Assembly (NCBI RefSeq): GCF_017832355.1
Contig: NZ_JAFIBY010000008.1
Location: 62,001-126,000, forward strand
Direction: 5' to 3'
Origin: Serratia sp. PL17
GTDB lineage: Bacteria; Pseudomonadota; Gammaproteobacteria; Enterobacterales; Enterobacteriaceae
Length of the DNA: 64,000 nucleotides
Made by a program: the position numbers and the translations under genes. Below are positions 1 through 9,571 of this stretch, in pieces (positions within the stretch are counted from its first letter, which is position 1; each line of letters starts with the position of its first letter). The notes under the pieces were generated by a model. The model was not told the origin of the DNA. It ran no database searches and saw only the letters and a program-made list of their open reading frames with translations.

Positions 1-1077
1 ATGGCGTCTCTGCCGCTGAGTGCCAACGGCAAGCTGGATCGTAAAGCTTTACCGCAACCGCAAAGCGGCGTCAGAGCCGCAGGGCGTGAACCTGCAGCGG
101 GGCTGGAAACGGCAATCGCCACCGTGTTCGCCCGGTTGCTGCAGCGTGAAACTGTCTTTGCCGACGACGATTTCTTCGCTCTCGGCGGGCACTCGCTGCT
201 GGCGATGCGCCTGGCGGCGGAACTGCGTCGTGATCTGGGCAAGGCGGTGTCTGTCGGGCAGGTGATGGTCGCTTCTCGCGTGGAACAACTGGCGCAGTTG
301 CTGGCGCAAGAGCGCACGCAGGAAGAAGCGGACCAGACGGGTTTTGACAGCATATTGCCACTGCGTACCACCGAGGGGCCGACGTTGTTCTGTCTGCATC
401 CGGCCTCTGGATTCTCCTGGCAGTTCAGCGTACTGCCGCGCTATATCGATCAGCATTGGTCGCTGGTGGGGATTCAGTCACCGCGCCCCGACGGCCCGCT
501 GGCGCTCAGTGAGCACATGGATCAGGTGTGCGACGCGCATCTGGAGAAAGTATTGCAGGTGCAGCCGCACGGTCCGTATCACTTTATCGGTTATTCGCTG
601 GGTGGCACGTTGGCACAGGGTATCGCAGCCAGGTTGCAGGCGCGGGGTGAAGACGTGGCCTTCCTTGGGTTGCTGGATACCTACCCGCCGGAAACGCAGA
701 ACTGGGACGTGATGCTGGATGACAACGTGCTAAAAGAAGTTCAGCGCGAACGTCAGCAATTCCTGGCAGTGTCCGAGGATGCGCTTGATCCGGCATTGGG
801 TGAAACCCGTGTGGCGATGTTCGATAATATCGAAGCCAACTACGCCGACTCGGTACGCCTGCTTTCTGCGACCAATACGGCGAACTTCAAAGGGCAGGCG
901 ACGCTGTTTGTTGCACGTCAGACCTTGCAGGAAGGGATGGATGTCCAGCAGACCTGGGCGAAATACGTGGATACCTTGCAGGTGCATGAACTCGATTGTG
1001 CGCACGTAGATATCGTTTCACCCACCTCATTCAAAGTATTGGGGCCGTTATTGAACCGCATACTTCGAGCGTTGTAA
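1..1077 (+). CDS. entF: Enterobactin synthase component F, C-terminal part (5' end outside window)
   Basis: This is the last 358 codons of a nonribosomal peptide synthetase, cut by the window edge, so the true start lies upstream. Residues 5-18 (PLSANGKLDRKALP) are the final A10 motif of the adenylation domain. A peptidyl carrier domain follows, with its phosphopantetheine serine at residue 65 in LGGHSLL. A type I thioesterase fills residues 120-358: nucleophile Ser199 in GYSLGG, Asp226 in LLDTYPP and His335 in CAHVD fit the Ser-Asp-His triad of the EntF thioesterase that trimerises and cyclises DHB-Ser. The thioesterase stretch closely resembles what I know of E. coli EntF, and all neighbouring genes belong to the enterobactin set. 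The condensation domain is not visible, so the exact product (enterobactin or a close relative) is inferred. Confidence 0.93.
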   Translation: MASLPLSANGKLDRKALPQPQSGVRAAGREPAAGLETAIATVFARLLQRETVFADDDFFALGGHSLLAMRLAAELRRDLGKAVSVGQVMVASRVEQLAQLLAQERTQEEADQTGFDSILPLRTTEGPTLFCLHPASGFSWQFSVLPRYIDQHWSLVGIQSPRPDGPLALSEHMDQVCDAHLEKVLQVQPHGPYHFIGYSLGGTLAQGIAARLQARGEDVAFLGLLDTYPPETQNWDVMLDDNVLKEVQRERQQFLAVSEDALDPALGETRVAMFDNIEANYADSVRLLSATNTANFKGQATLFVARQTLQEGMDVQQTWAKYVDTLQVHELDCAHVDIVSPTSFKVLGPLLNRILRAL

Positions 1078-1089
1078 TCCCCAGTGAGG

Positions 1090-1146
1090 GTAGGGGATGA
1101 ATACATTCGTCCCGATTAACGCGGGCCCAGCATGCTGGGCCCCTAC
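1090..1146. repeat. Nested palindromic hairpin element between convergent entF and fepC
   Basis: The outer arms GTAGGGG and CCCCTAC enclose two hairpins. One is GGGATGAAT/ATTCGTCCC with a two-base loop and one G-T pair. The other is the perfect 20-bp palindrome at 1123-1142 (GGGCCCAGC and its complement). There is no T-run, so it is not a textbook intrinsic terminator. A REP-like element or a bidirectional transcript end protecting both convergent mRNAs would fit. Confidence 0.6.
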
Positions 1147-1154
1147 AATCTCGA

Positions 1155-1955
1155 TTACTTACCCAGTGGTACCACCAACGGCGTGTGCGAAACCGGATCA
1201 TCAATGATCATGCAGCGCAGGCCGTACACCTTTTCGATCAGTTCCGGCGTCACAATATCCTTAGGCGCACCTTCGGCAACGACCTTGCCGTCTCGCATGG
1301 CGATCAGATGCGTGGCATAACGGCAGGCATGGTTAAGATCGTGCAGCACGACCACCAACGTATGACCGTTTTCACGGTTTAACTGGCGCATGAGCTCCAG
1401 CAAATCTATCTGATGGGTGATATCCAGCCAGGTGGTCGGTTCATCCAGCAGCAACAGCGGTGTTTGCTGCGCTAATACCATCGCAATCCACACGCGTTGG
1501 CGTTGCCCGCCAGAAAGCGTATCCACCGGCTGTTCGGACAGCTCAAAAACGCCGGTCGAACGCATGGCCTGTTCCACTGCCTGTTGGTCTTCCTCACGCC
1601 AGCGACTGAACAGACGCTGATGCGGATAGCGGCCTCGGGCCACCAAATCAAACACGGTAATGTCGCCCGGCGCTGTTGAGCTTTGCGGCAGCAACCCCAG
1701 TTGGCGTGCCACCTCTTTGGTCGCATATTCGCTAATCTGTTTGCCGTTTAGCCAGACCGCGCCTGCCTGTGGTTGGATCAGACGGCTGAGGGTGCGCAAC
1801 AAGGTAGATTTTCCACAGGCATTTGGCCCGATAATGACCGTCAGTTCACCGTGCGGGATGGAGACGGAAAGGTCGCTTGCGACGATTTTTTTGTCATAAC
1901 CGAGCGTCAGGTGTTCAGCGCGCAATGGCGCGGTCTGCAAGGGATCAGCATTCAT
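1155..1955 (-). CDS. fepC: Ferric enterobactin ABC importer, ATP-binding subunit FepC
   Basis: This 266-residue cytoplasmic ATPase powers import of ferric enterobactin through FepDG. Walker A is GPNACGKST at residues 43-51, the ABC signature LSGGQ is at 147-151 and Walker B LLLLDE at 167-172. The length fits E. coli FepC (271). It is the last gene of fepDGC: its ATG overlaps the fepG stop codon by four bases (ATGA), which indicates translational coupling. The gene converges on entF, and fepE, which sits between entF and fepC in E. coli, is absent. Iron control is expected from the Fur box upstream of fepD. Confidence 0.95.
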   Translation of the reverse strand: MNADPLQTAPLRAEHLTLGYDKKIVASDLSVSIPHGELTVIIGPNACGKSTLLRTLSRLIQPQAGAVWLNGKQISEYATKEVARQLGLLPQSSTAPGDITVFDLVARGRYPHQRLFSRWREEDQQAVEQAMRSTGVFELSEQPVDTLSGGQRQRVWIAMVLAQQTPLLLLDEPTTWLDITHQIDLLELMRQLNRENGHTLVVVLHDLNHACRYATHLIAMRDGKVVAEGAPKDIVTPELIEKVYGLRCMIIDDPVSHTPLVVPLGK

Positions 1956-2977
1956 TTTGTTCGTGACTCACGGATTAATAACCAAATCAGGTAAATGCCA
2001 CCCAGGCTGACGGTGAGTACACCGACCGGCAACTGATAAGGCATAAACAGGCGTTGTGCGGCGACATCGGCGAGCAGCAGCAGCAGGGCGCCCGTCAGAG
2101 CAGTCAGCAGCAGTACGCTACGGTTGGCGCACAGGCGTCGCGCAATCTGCGGTGCCACCAGTGCGATAAAGGAGATGGGCCCCGCCACGGCGGTTGCGGC
2201 CGCCGTCAGGACGACCCCGACCAGCAGCAGCAATACGCGCGAACGTTCCACTGACACACCGAGCGCGCAGGCGGCGTCATCCCCCATTTCCAGCAGCCGC
2301 ATACGGCGAGCCAGCGTCAATAACAGCAGGCAGCACAGTACAATCACGACCAGTACGGGCAGACTTTTCGCCCAACTGACACCGTTAAGTGAGCCCGCGT
2401 TCCACAGCCCGGCAGACATCGCTGATTCCAGCGAGGCGCTGATAAGAAGCCAGGTATTACCGGCGACCAACAGGGCACGCACCGCAATGCCAACGATAAT
2501 CAAACGGAATGATTCGACACCATTTCGCCACGCCAGCAAATAAATCAACGCGGCGGTGAGTAAGCCACCGGCCAACGCTCCAGCGGTGATGCCGAAGACA
2601 CTTCCATTAAACAATACGATGGCTACCAATACGCCGCTGTAGGCGCCGGTGTTAAAGCCAATTACGTCAGGGCTGCCGAGCGGGTTGCGCAATATCGATT
2701 GGAAAATGGCCCCGCTGAGGCCGAGCGCCGCCCCCAGCAACAGAGCCATCATCACGCGTGGCAAGCGCCATTGGGTGACGATCACCGCCAGGTTTGCCGG
2801 GCCTTCACCGCGCAAGGCGTCGATCACCTGCGAGGCACTCAGCGACAGTGCGCCAGAGCCCAGGGCGTAAATGGCGAGCCCCAGAGCGGCCAACATGAGC
2901 AACATCGCGGTCAGCGTCGGACGCGACAAGGCGCGAATTTTGTGGTTAGCCATCCGACGGGCTGCAGACATCGACAT
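1952..2977 (-). CDS. fepG: Ferric enterobactin ABC importer, permease subunit FepG
   Basis: This is an inner-membrane permease of the FecCD family, 341 residues, with many hydrophobic helices. It carries the family segment GAIFQSILRNPLGSPDVIGF in the N-terminal third and GPISFIALVAPQIARRL in the coupling-helix region that contacts FepC. It pairs with FepD to form the transmembrane channel that takes ferric enterobactin from FepB. The start is set by a strong ribosome site (AGGAGG, 7-8 bases before ATG). The fepD stop overlaps the start by one base. E. coli FepG is 330 residues, so this copy is slightly longer at the N-terminus. Confidence 0.94.
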   Translation of the reverse strand: MSMSAARRMANHKIRALSRPTLTAMLLMLAALGLAIYALGSGALSLSASQVIDALRGEGPANLAVIVTQWRLPRVMMALLLGAALGLSGAIFQSILRNPLGSPDVIGFNTGAYSGVLVAIVLFNGSVFGITAGALAGGLLTAALIYLLAWRNGVESFRLIIVGIAVRALLVAGNTWLLISASLESAMSAGLWNAGSLNGVSWAKSLPVLVVIVLCCLLLLTLARRMRLLEMGDDAACALGVSVERSRVLLLLVGVVLTAAATAVAGPISFIALVAPQIARRLCANRSVLLLTALTGALLLLLADVAAQRLFMPYQLPVGVLTVSLGGIYLIWLLIRESRTK

Positions 2978-4050
2978 TAGCGCTGCCTCCTGAACATATG
3001 GCGCTGACGCACCAGCACGATCAGCAGCGGTGCACCAATCAGGGCGGTGACGATGGAGACACGTAATTCACCGGCAACCAGGAAACGACCGAGGAGGTCG
3101 GCGCTCAGCAGCAGGATAGGGGTCAATACCAGCGTCCAGGGCAGCATCCAGTGCAGCTCTGAACCGGCCAACCGACGGGCAATATGCGGCATCATCAGGC
3201 CGACAAAGGCAATCGGACCGACGGCAGCTGTAGCACCGCCGCACAGTAAGGTAATCGCCAGCAGGCCCAACAACTGGGTACGAACAATGCCGGTACCCAG
3301 TGCGGTAGCCAATTCATTGCCCATGCTCAGGCTATTGAGCGACTTACTCATCCACAGCGTAATCAGCGTGCCCAATAAGATCGGCAGGGCGACGGTACGC
3401 ACCACCTGCATATTTTGAATATCCAGAGAACCGGCCTGCCAAAAACGCAGCTGATCGAACACCAGCGGGTTTAACAGGGAAATCCCAGAGGTCAGTCCCT
3501 CAAGCACCGCCGCCATTGCGACCCCGGCTAGCGTCAGGCGCACCGGGTTCAAACTGCTGCCACCCAGAGCACCGATCAGTGCGACAAGCAGCGCGGCAAA
3601 CATCGCACCGGCAAAGGCGAACCACAGATATTGGCTGATGTTGGCGGCACCAAAGAAGGTGATACCCAGCACTACGGCAAAGCCCGCACCGGCGTTAACC
3701 CCAAGAATACCGGGATCGGCCAGCGGATTGCGGGTGAGGGTTTGCATCAGTACCCCAGACAGACCCAATGCGATACCCGCCAACACGCCAACCAGCGTGC
3801 GTGGCAGCCTGGCATTGGTAATGATGGTGCAATCCGCCCCGCTGCATTGCCCATTCAGCGCCTGGATAACCGTATCAAAGGGAATAGACTTGGCGCCAAG
3901 CGACAGGCTGAGCAGCATGATGACCAACAGTGCGAAAAGAGCAATCAGCAGACCAAACAGCCTGCGGCGAAATGAACGGGGAGTGCCCCCAAGGTGACGC
4001 CCCCCTGAGGTGGGAACGGGCTGTGTGCAATGGCGTGTAATCCGTAACAT
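2977..4050 (-). CDS. fepD: Ferric enterobactin ABC importer, permease subunit FepD
   Basis: First gene of the fepDGC unit: a 357-residue FecCD-family permease. It shows GVLMQTLTRNPLADPGILGV and GPIAFVGLMMPHIARRLAG, the conserved permease and ATPase-contact regions. It forms the import channel with FepG. It is about 20 residues longer than E. coli FepD (334). The extra length is a polar N-terminal stretch of roughly 30 residues before the first helix (RLFGLLIALFALLV), so a later start is possible. Transcription diverges from entS across a Fur-box-like sequence and an ERIC repeat, so iron-dependent repression of both directions is likely. Confidence 0.94.
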   Translation of the reverse strand: MLRITRHCTQPVPTSGGRHLGGTPRSFRRRLFGLLIALFALLVIMLLSLSLGAKSIPFDTVIQALNGQCSGADCTIITNARLPRTLVGVLAGIALGLSGVLMQTLTRNPLADPGILGVNAGAGFAVVLGITFFGAANISQYLWFAFAGAMFAALLVALIGALGGSSLNPVRLTLAGVAMAAVLEGLTSGISLLNPLVFDQLRFWQAGSLDIQNMQVVRTVALPILLGTLITLWMSKSLNSLSMGNELATALGTGIVRTQLLGLLAITLLCGGATAAVGPIAFVGLMMPHIARRLAGSELHWMLPWTLVLTPILLLSADLLGRFLVAGELRVSIVTALIGAPLLIVLVRQRHMFRRQR

Positions 4051-4079
4051 AACAATCCATTATTTAATTGAATATAAAT

Positions 4080-4098
4080 GATATTTATTATCATTATT
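4080..4098. promoter_or_regulatory. Fur-box-like operator between fepDGC and entS
   Basis: I count 15 of 19 matches to the Fur consensus GATAATGATAATCATTATC. It lies about 30 bp upstream of the fepD start, in an AT-rich promoter-like stretch, and about 210 bp from the entS start. Fur control of these genes is established in E. coli; here it is inferred from the motif and context. Confidence 0.75.
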
Positions 4099-4145
4099 GA
4101 TTGTTTTCATCTATGGTACCATGAGTTCCTTCGCTATTGCAGCAC

Positions 4146-4271
4146 ATACCCTTCATTCTTGAAGCTGCATCTGTGTTGGCTGCGAGCGCTGGCCCGGTGG
4201 CTTACTTGAGTAAGCACCCTGGGGATGCTCGCTCTTGCCGCCTTGATGCAACGCCAATTATTTTGGCTATA
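4146..4271 (+). repeat. ERIC element, copy 1
   Basis: This is an imperfect palindrome of about 126 bp. It opens with ATACCCTTCATTCTTGAAGC, has the central AGTAAGCACCCTGGGGATGC typical of the Enterobacterial Repetitive Intergenic Consensus, and ends TGATGCAACGCCAATTATTT then GGCTATA. The ends are inverted repeats. It occupies most of the DNA between the Fur box and entS and would be transcribed into the entS leader if the promoter lies upstream of it. Confidence 0.85.
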
Positions 4272-4309
4272 GACGCTGCCCCTTTTCTTTAGTTGTGGTG
4301 AGAAAGCTG

Positions 4310-5578
4310 ATGAGTAAGCCCTCTATTTTGCTTGATTTTGGCCTGCTTAAGACCAATGGCGCTTTTCGCGCCGTATTCTGTGCGCGCTTTATTTCCATTC
4401 TCGCACTGGGATTGATGGCCATTGCGATCCCGGTTCAGATTCAAGCCTTGACCGGATCGACGTTGTTGGTCGGGTTGTCCGTAACGCTGGCAGGTAGCGG
4501 CATGTTTGCCGGGTTGCTGATGGGCGGTGTACTGGCCGATCGCTACGAACGTCGCCGTCTGATTTTGTTTGCGCGCTCCACTTGCGGCATTGGTTTTATC
4601 GGTCTGTGTCTGAACGCCGCGTTGCCAGCACCTTCATTGACGCTGATTTATCTGTTGGCGGTCTGGGACGGTTTCTTTGGTGCGGTCGGCGTTACGGCAC
4701 TGTTGGCGGCAACGCCCGCGCTGGTAGGGCGTGAAAATATCGTGCAGGCCGGGGCTATCAGCATGTTGACCGTCCGCTTTGGCTCAATCCTTTCTCCGGC
4801 GATCGGGGGTTTGGTGATCGCCAATGCCGGTGTGACGTGGAACTACGGTTTGGCGGCGTTTGGGACCTTGCTGACGTTGATCCCTTTACTGCGTCTGCCT
4901 CAGCTGTTGCCGCCACCGCAGCCGCGTGAGCACCCGCTGCGTGCGCTCGCCGGCGGTTTCGGCTTCCTGTTCCGCAACCGGGTGATCGGTATGGTGGCGC
5001 TGATCGGCGCATTGCTGACCATGGCCAGTGCAGTGCGAGTACTGTATCCGGCCATGTCCGGCATGTGGCATGTCAGCGCAGCACAATTGGGCTTTATGTA
5101 CTCTGCTGTTCCACTGGGTGCGGCTATAGGGGCTTTCACCAGTGGGCGAGTTGCCCAGGTTGCACGTCCGGGTTGGATGATGCTGATGACGGCGATTGGC
5201 GCCTTTATTGCCATTGGTCTGTTCGGTCTCATGCCGTGGTATGGCCTGGCGCTGTTTTTCCTGGTGGTTTTCGGTTACCTGAGTGCGTTGAACTCACTGT
5301 TGCAGTACGGGTTGATCCAGAACCTGACGCCTGATGCGTTCCTTGGGCGTATTAATGGCTTGTGGACGGCGCAAAACGTGGTAGGGGATGCTCTGGGTGC
5401 GTTGCTGTTAGGGGCGATGGGGGCGTTTATGCTGCCGGCGATGACATCAACCAGCTTTGGTTTTGGTGTTGCGGTACTCGGCGTAGTGCTGGCTTTCGCG
5501 ATGCGTGGTTTGCGTCAGGTTGGCAGTGGCGGGCAAGAAAATGATCTCCAGCCCGCCGCAGAATCTACTGAGAAATAA
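4310..5578 (+). CDS. entS: Enterobactin exporter EntS (major facilitator superfamily)
   Basis: This 422-residue inner-membrane transporter exports enterobactin from the cytoplasm. It has MFS hallmarks: the loop motif [12 protein letters not shown] after helix 2, then [15 protein letters not shown] and [18 protein letters not shown], which match my memory of E. coli EntS closely. ATG at 4310 gives an N-terminus ([14 protein letters not shown]) like E. coli MNKQSWLLNLSLLK; a GTG 15 bases upstream is the alternative. It diverges from fepD and converges on fepB with a 14-bp overlap of the 3' ends. Iron regulation is expected through the Fur-like box upstream. Confidence 0.94.
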   Translation: MSKPSILLDFGLLKTNGAFRAVFCARFISILALGLMAIAIPVQIQALTGSTLLVGLSVTLAGSGMFAGLLMGGVLADRYERRRLILFARSTCGIGFIGLCLNAALPAPSLTLIYLLAVWDGFFGAVGVTALLAATPALVGRENIVQAGAISMLTVRFGSILSPAIGGLVIANAGVTWNYGLAAFGTLLTLIPLLRLPQLLPPPQPREHPLRALAGGFGFLFRNRVIGMVALIGALLTMASAVRVLYPAMSGMWHVSAAQLGFMYSAVPLGAAIGAFTSGRVAQVARPGWMMLMTAIGAFIAIGLFGLMPWYGLALFFLVVFGYLSALNSLLQYGLIQNLTPDAFLGRINGLWTAQNVVGDALGALLLGAMGAFMLPAMTSTSFGFGVAVLGVVLAFAMRGLRQVGSGGQENDLQPAAESTEK

Positions 5579-6524
5579 ACTGTTTTTCCAACAGCGTCAG
5601 CAGATTGCTGGCGCTGTAATAATCCAGTCGGAAAGTATCATTCCCCAGAGCATAAACCCGCTTGTGTTGCACTGCCGGCAGATGAGCCAGGAAAGGATTC
5701 GCCATCAGCCGCTGCGCGTCACTGTCGTTGTTGGCAAATAGCATCAGCGTCTGGCCGTTCAGGCCTTCCGCCAGGTTCTCTCCACTAAGTTGAATAATGT
5801 CTTTGCGCATTCCCATGCTGCGGCTGTTGTTCAGCTTGGCGGGTGGGACGGCCAGCGTAAAACCAAGCTGCTTGAGCATTTGGCCCTGGGAAGATTCAGC
5901 GGTCCATAGATTGGCAGACTTACCGTCGGCGCTGAATACCAAGGCGGAGACGGGTTGTTCCGGCAGGGTCATACGCTGTTTCAGCGATTTCTCGCGGGCA
6001 TCGAAATCACTGACGACTTTTTGTGCCTGGGCTTCATGCCCAGTGGCCTGACCCAATTGAGTCGCCAACGCCTGCCAGCTTTTGTCGTCGTAATTGACGA
6101 CCAACACCGGGGCAATGGCGGAGAGTTGATCGTACAAGCGCAGGGCGGAATCGGCACCGGTTGCCGAAATAATGATCAGGTCCGGGGCTTCACCGGCGAT
6201 GGCCTCGGCGTTGGGTTCACCAATGTACAGGCGTTTAACGCCGCGTTGCGCCGCAATAGCGCTCCACTGGTGGAAGAAGCCCTGTGAATCAGCCAGACGG
6301 CTGCCGGGCGTAGTGGCACCACTGGCGACCACCGGCGCGTCGATCGCCAACAGGGTGCCGGTAACGGTAACGCTGGTGGAAACGATACGGGCAGGGGGCT
6401 GTGCGAGCGTCACCACGCCGTGTGACGTTTCAATTTTACGCGGCCAGCCAGCGTCTGCGGCATGGGCTGCACCGATAGCCATCATGCCAAATAGCGCCAG
6501 GCTGATGAGCAGATTCTTCTTCAT
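5565..6524 (-). CDS. fepB: Periplasmic ferric-enterobactin-binding protein FepB
   Basis: This 319-residue class III periplasmic binding protein delivers ferric enterobactin to FepDG. It begins with a cleavable signal peptide ([20 protein letters not shown], cut around AHA-A) and then the binding-protein fold: [20 protein letters not shown] near residues 38-57 and [13 protein letters not shown] in the first lobe. The ribosome site GAGGA lies 8 bases upstream of ATG. It diverges from entC, and its 3' end overlaps that of entS by 14 bp. The length matches E. coli FepB (318). Confidence 0.94.
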   Translation of the reverse strand: MKKNLLISLALFGMMAIGAAHAADAGWPRKIETSHGVVTLAQPPARIVSTSVTVTGTLLAIDAPVVASGATTPGSRLADSQGFFHQWSAIAAQRGVKRLYIGEPNAEAIAGEAPDLIIISATGADSALRLYDQLSAIAPVLVVNYDDKSWQALATQLGQATGHEAQAQKVVSDFDAREKSLKQRMTLPEQPVSALVFSADGKSANLWTAESSQGQMLKQLGFTLAVPPAKLNNSRSMGMRKDIIQLSGENLAEGLNGQTLMLFANNDSDAQRLMANPFLAHLPAVQHKRVYALGNDTFRLDYYSASNLLTLLEKQFISQ

Positions 6525-6547
6525 AAAGCATTCCTCAGACGTTAAAT

Positions 6548-6566
6548 AGTAATACTTATCATTTAT
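6548..6566. promoter_or_regulatory. Weak Fur-box-like sequence upstream of fepB
   Basis: I count 11 of 19 matches to the Fur consensus, 24 bp upstream of the fepB start. It includes the half-site TTATCATT. Fur regulation of fepB would fit its neighbours, but this match alone is only suggestive. Confidence 0.4.
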
Positions 6567-6666
6567 ATAATTAAAGCTGCTGGTTTTATATCATGATTAT
6601 GATTGGAAGAACTGTTTACATTTATTGACATAGCATATTCACGAGGGTAATTTAACGCGATTCAAT

Positions 6667-6685
6667 ACAAATGATAATCATTATT
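6667..6685. promoter_or_regulatory. Fur-box-like operator upstream of entCEBA
   Basis: I count 15 of 19 matches to the Fur consensus, including the unbroken core ATGATAATCATTAT, centred about 47 bp before the entC start. It is placed to repress the biosynthetic operon under iron sufficiency. Confidence 0.8.
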
Positions 6686-6722
6686 ATACAGGTTATTGTT
6701 AATGATACGAAAGGGAGAACCG

Positions 6723-7931
6723 ATGAGTGTGACAGCAAAGGGTACCGGGCAGAAGAAGCCACAAAGCAAGGGCAGCGAACAGCCTGTCGCAGGTGTGTCG
6801 CCGACTTCCGGCTTTTTCTTTACCTCTCCTTTCCGTAGCCTGAGCACGCAAGGCTGCTTCGCCAAAATCACGCTGCCGGCCCTGGATGGCGACCAATTGA
6901 ATGGCGAATTCCAACAGGCGGTGCAGCATGCGTTTGCCGAGGCCAAACTGGCGGGAGTTAAGAACCCGGTTTTGTGCGGTGCGATCCCTTTTGACACTCA
7001 TCAACCCTCAGCGCTGTTTATTCCCCAGCGCACCCAATGGTTTGAACGCGATGCCTTTTTGGCCAGCGTGACATCCCCACAGGACGCTTTGCCGGAGATT
7101 ACCCGGCAAAGAGAAGTGCCTGCCCAGCAACCCTTCATGCAAATGGTGGCGGATGCGGTAGAGGCGACCAAAGGCGACCAGTTGGATAAAGTGGTCCTGT
7201 CGCGTCTGCTGGAGATTGAAACGCGTGAGCCGGTGGACCGCCAGGCGTTGATGGCGCGTATCATCGCCCAGAACCCGCATGGTTTCCACTTCCACGTACC
7301 GCTGGATCAGGGGGCATTGCTGGGCGCTAGCCCAGAACTTCTGCTACGTAAGTCCGGCGCACAATTTTTCTCTAACCCATTGGCAGGATCCGCTCGACGC
7401 CATGCCGATCCACAGCGAGATCGCGAGATCAGTCAACAGCTGTTGGTATCAGAAAAAGATCGCTATGAGCACCAGTTTGTCACCGAAGGGATGCGGCAGG
7501 TGCTGACAGAACGCTGCAGCTATCTGAATATCCCAACCACGCCAGAATTATTGAGCACCACCACGCTGTGGCACCTGTCCACACCGATCGACGGTGAGGC
7601 AGCCAGCCGTGCGGAGAATGCGCTCTCGCTGGCCTGCCTGCTGCACCCGACGCCTGCGCTGTGCGGTACGCCGACGGCATTGGCACACCAGGTGATTAAA
7701 CAACTTGAACCCTTTGATCGCGGCCTGTTTGGCGGGATTGTCGGCTGGTGTGATGCTGAAGGTAACGGTGAGTGGGTGGTCACGATTCGTTGCGGCACGG
7801 TGCAGGGCAACCAGGTGAGACTGTTTGCCGGTGCCGGCATAGTGCAAGACTCTTCGCCGGAATCTGAATGGCATGAAACCGGCACCAAACTCAGTACCAT
7901 TTCGCGGGCGTTTGGCCTGAACCAAGGATAG
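6723..7931 (+). CDS. entC: Isochorismate synthase EntC
   Basis: EntC converts chorismate to isochorismate, the first committed step to 2,3-dihydroxybenzoate. The product is 402 residues from ATG 6723, which has AAGGGAG five bases upstream; an in-frame ATG at 6702 is less well served. Chorismate-binding family motifs are [52 protein letters not shown] and [12 protein letters not shown], in that order, with a C-terminal [19 protein letters not shown]. It is first in entCEBA, lies just downstream of a strong Fur-like box, and entE follows after 8 bp. Confidence 0.95.
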   Translation: MSVTAKGTGQKKPQSKGSEQPVAGVSPTSGFFFTSPFRSLSTQGCFAKITLPALDGDQLNGEFQQAVQHAFAEAKLAGVKNPVLCGAIPFDTHQPSALFIPQRTQWFERDAFLASVTSPQDALPEITRQREVPAQQPFMQMVADAVEATKGDQLDKVVLSRLLEIETREPVDRQALMARIIAQNPHGFHFHVPLDQGALLGASPELLLRKSGAQFFSNPLAGSARRHADPQRDREISQQLLVSEKDRYEHQFVTEGMRQVLTERCSYLNIPTTPELLSTTTLWHLSTPIDGEAASRAENALSLACLLHPTPALCGTPTALAHQVIKQLEPFDRGLFGGIVGWCDAEGNGEWVVTIRCGTVQGNQVRLFAGAGIVQDSSPESEWHETGTKLSTISRAFGLNQG

Positions 7932-7939
7932 ACATTCCC

Positions 7940-9568
7940 ATGAGTATTGCTTTTACCCCCTGGCCTGATGATTTAGCCCGTCGTTATCGTGAACGCGGAT
8001 ATTGGACCGATCGGCCCTTGACCGACATCGCCACTCGTCAGGCCAAAAATGACGCCATCGCGTTGATCGACCCACAGCGTAGCCTGAGCTATCGCCAGCT
8101 TAACCAGCTTTCCGATCGGCTGGCTGCCGCCCTTCAGCGCCGGGGCATGCAAAGCGGTGATACCGCGTTGGTACAGCTGGGTAACGTGGTCGAGTTCTAT
8201 GTGACGTTTTTTGCGTTGCTGAAAATGGGTGTTGTGCCCGTAAACGCATTGTTCAGTCATCAACGCAACGAGCTAAATGCATATGCTGCGCAGATCAAAC
8301 CGGCATTACTGATTGCCGACCGTCAGCATGCTCTGTTTGGTAACGACGAATTCCTGACGGCGTTCCGTGCCGAGCATCCTTCCTTGCGTGTGGTGGGGTT
8401 GCGTAGCCAGGAGGGGGGCGAACTGTCACTGTCAGCCTGGCTGGAAGAGGACAGCGGTGATTTTGTTGCTGCGCCAACCCCGGCGGACCAGGTGGCATTT
8501 TTCCAACTGTCTGGTGGCAGCACCGGGACGCCAAAGCTCATTCCACGCACCCACAATGATTACTACTACAGCATCCGCCGTAGCGTGGAGATCTGTCATT
8601 TCGACGTGGATACTCGCTACCTGTGCGCATTGCCGGTTGCGCATAACTACCCAATGAGCTCGCCGGGTGTCCTGGGGGTTTTCTATGGTGCCGGGTTGGT
8701 GGTGTTTGCCAGCGATCCCGATGCCGGACAATGCTTCCGACTGATCGAACAGCATCAGATTAATGTGACGGCGCTCGTACCACCGGCGGTGACGCTGTGG
8801 CTGCAGGCTATTGAAGAGTGGGGCGTTTGCCAACAACTGACCAGCCTTAAGCTGCTGCAGGTGGGCGGTGCCAAGCTGGGGGAAACGCTGGCGGCGCGTA
8901 TTCCTGCGGAAATCGGCTGTCAGTTACAGCAGGTGTTCGGTATGGCTGAAGGCCTGGTGAATTACACCCGGCTGGATGATGACGACCGGCATATTCTGAC
9001 GACCCAGGGCTGCCCAATGTCACCGGATGACGAGTTATGGGTGGCCGATGATGATGGCAACCCGCTGCCGGTAGGGGAAACCGGGCGTCTCATGACCCGC
9101 GGGCCCTATACCTTCCGCGGTTATTACCAAAGCCCGGAGCATAACGCGGCGGCTTTTGATCACGACGGGTTTTACTGTTCCGGCGATCTGATCAGCCTGA
9201 CTGAAGACGGCTATGTGAAGGTTGAAGGGCGACAGAAAGATCAGATCAACCGCGGCGGGGAAAAGATCGCCGCCGAGGAAATCGAAAATCTGCTGTTGCG
9301 TCATCCGGAAGTGATCAATGCGGCGCTGGTATCGATGCCGGATGAGCTGATGGGCGAAAAAAGCTGCGCCTATATTATCGCCACCACGGCACTGAAACCG
9401 GTCGTGCTGCGTCGCCATTTACGCGCCGAGGGCGTGGCCGAATTCAAATTACCCGACCGTTTTATACAGGTTGATACGCTGCCGCTCACCCCGGTTGGCA
9501 AAGTGGATAAAAAACTGTTGCGCCAACGCCTGGAAGCGCAACAACTGACTCTGGTCCAGGGAGAATAA
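7940..9568 (+). CDS. entE: 2,3-dihydroxybenzoate-AMP ligase EntE
   Basis: This 542-residue adenylation enzyme activates 2,3-dihydroxybenzoate with ATP and loads it onto the aryl carrier domain of EntB. ANL-family motifs are the P-loop [19 protein letters not shown], then [20 protein letters not shown] and [20 protein letters not shown], ending with [11 protein letters not shown] carrying the catalytic lysine. The length fits E. coli EntE (536). The ribosome site AAGGA is rather far (about 11 bases) from ATG, so coupling to entC translation is likely. It is followed by entB after a 3-bp gap. Confidence 0.96.
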   Translation: MSIAFTPWPDDLARRYRERGYWTDRPLTDIATRQAKNDAIALIDPQRSLSYRQLNQLSDRLAAALQRRGMQSGDTALVQLGNVVEFYVTFFALLKMGVVPVNALFSHQRNELNAYAAQIKPALLIADRQHALFGNDEFLTAFRAEHPSLRVVGLRSQEGGELSLSAWLEEDSGDFVAAPTPADQVAFFQLSGGSTGTPKLIPRTHNDYYYSIRRSVEICHFDVDTRYLCALPVAHNYPMSSPGVLGVFYGAGLVVFASDPDAGQCFRLIEQHQINVTALVPPAVTLWLQAIEEWGVCQQLTSLKLLQVGGAKLGETLAARIPAEIGCQLQQVFGMAEGLVNYTRLDDDDRHILTTQGCPMSPDDELWVADDDGNPLPVGETGRLMTRGPYTFRGYYQSPEHNAAAFDHDGFYCSGDLISLTEDGYVKVEGRQKDQINRGGEKIAAEEIENLLLRHPEVINAALVSMPDELMGEKSCAYIIATTALKPVVLRRHLRAEGVAEFKLPDRFIQVDTLPLTPVGKVDKKLLRQRLEAQQLTLVQGE

Positions 9569-9571
9569 GTC

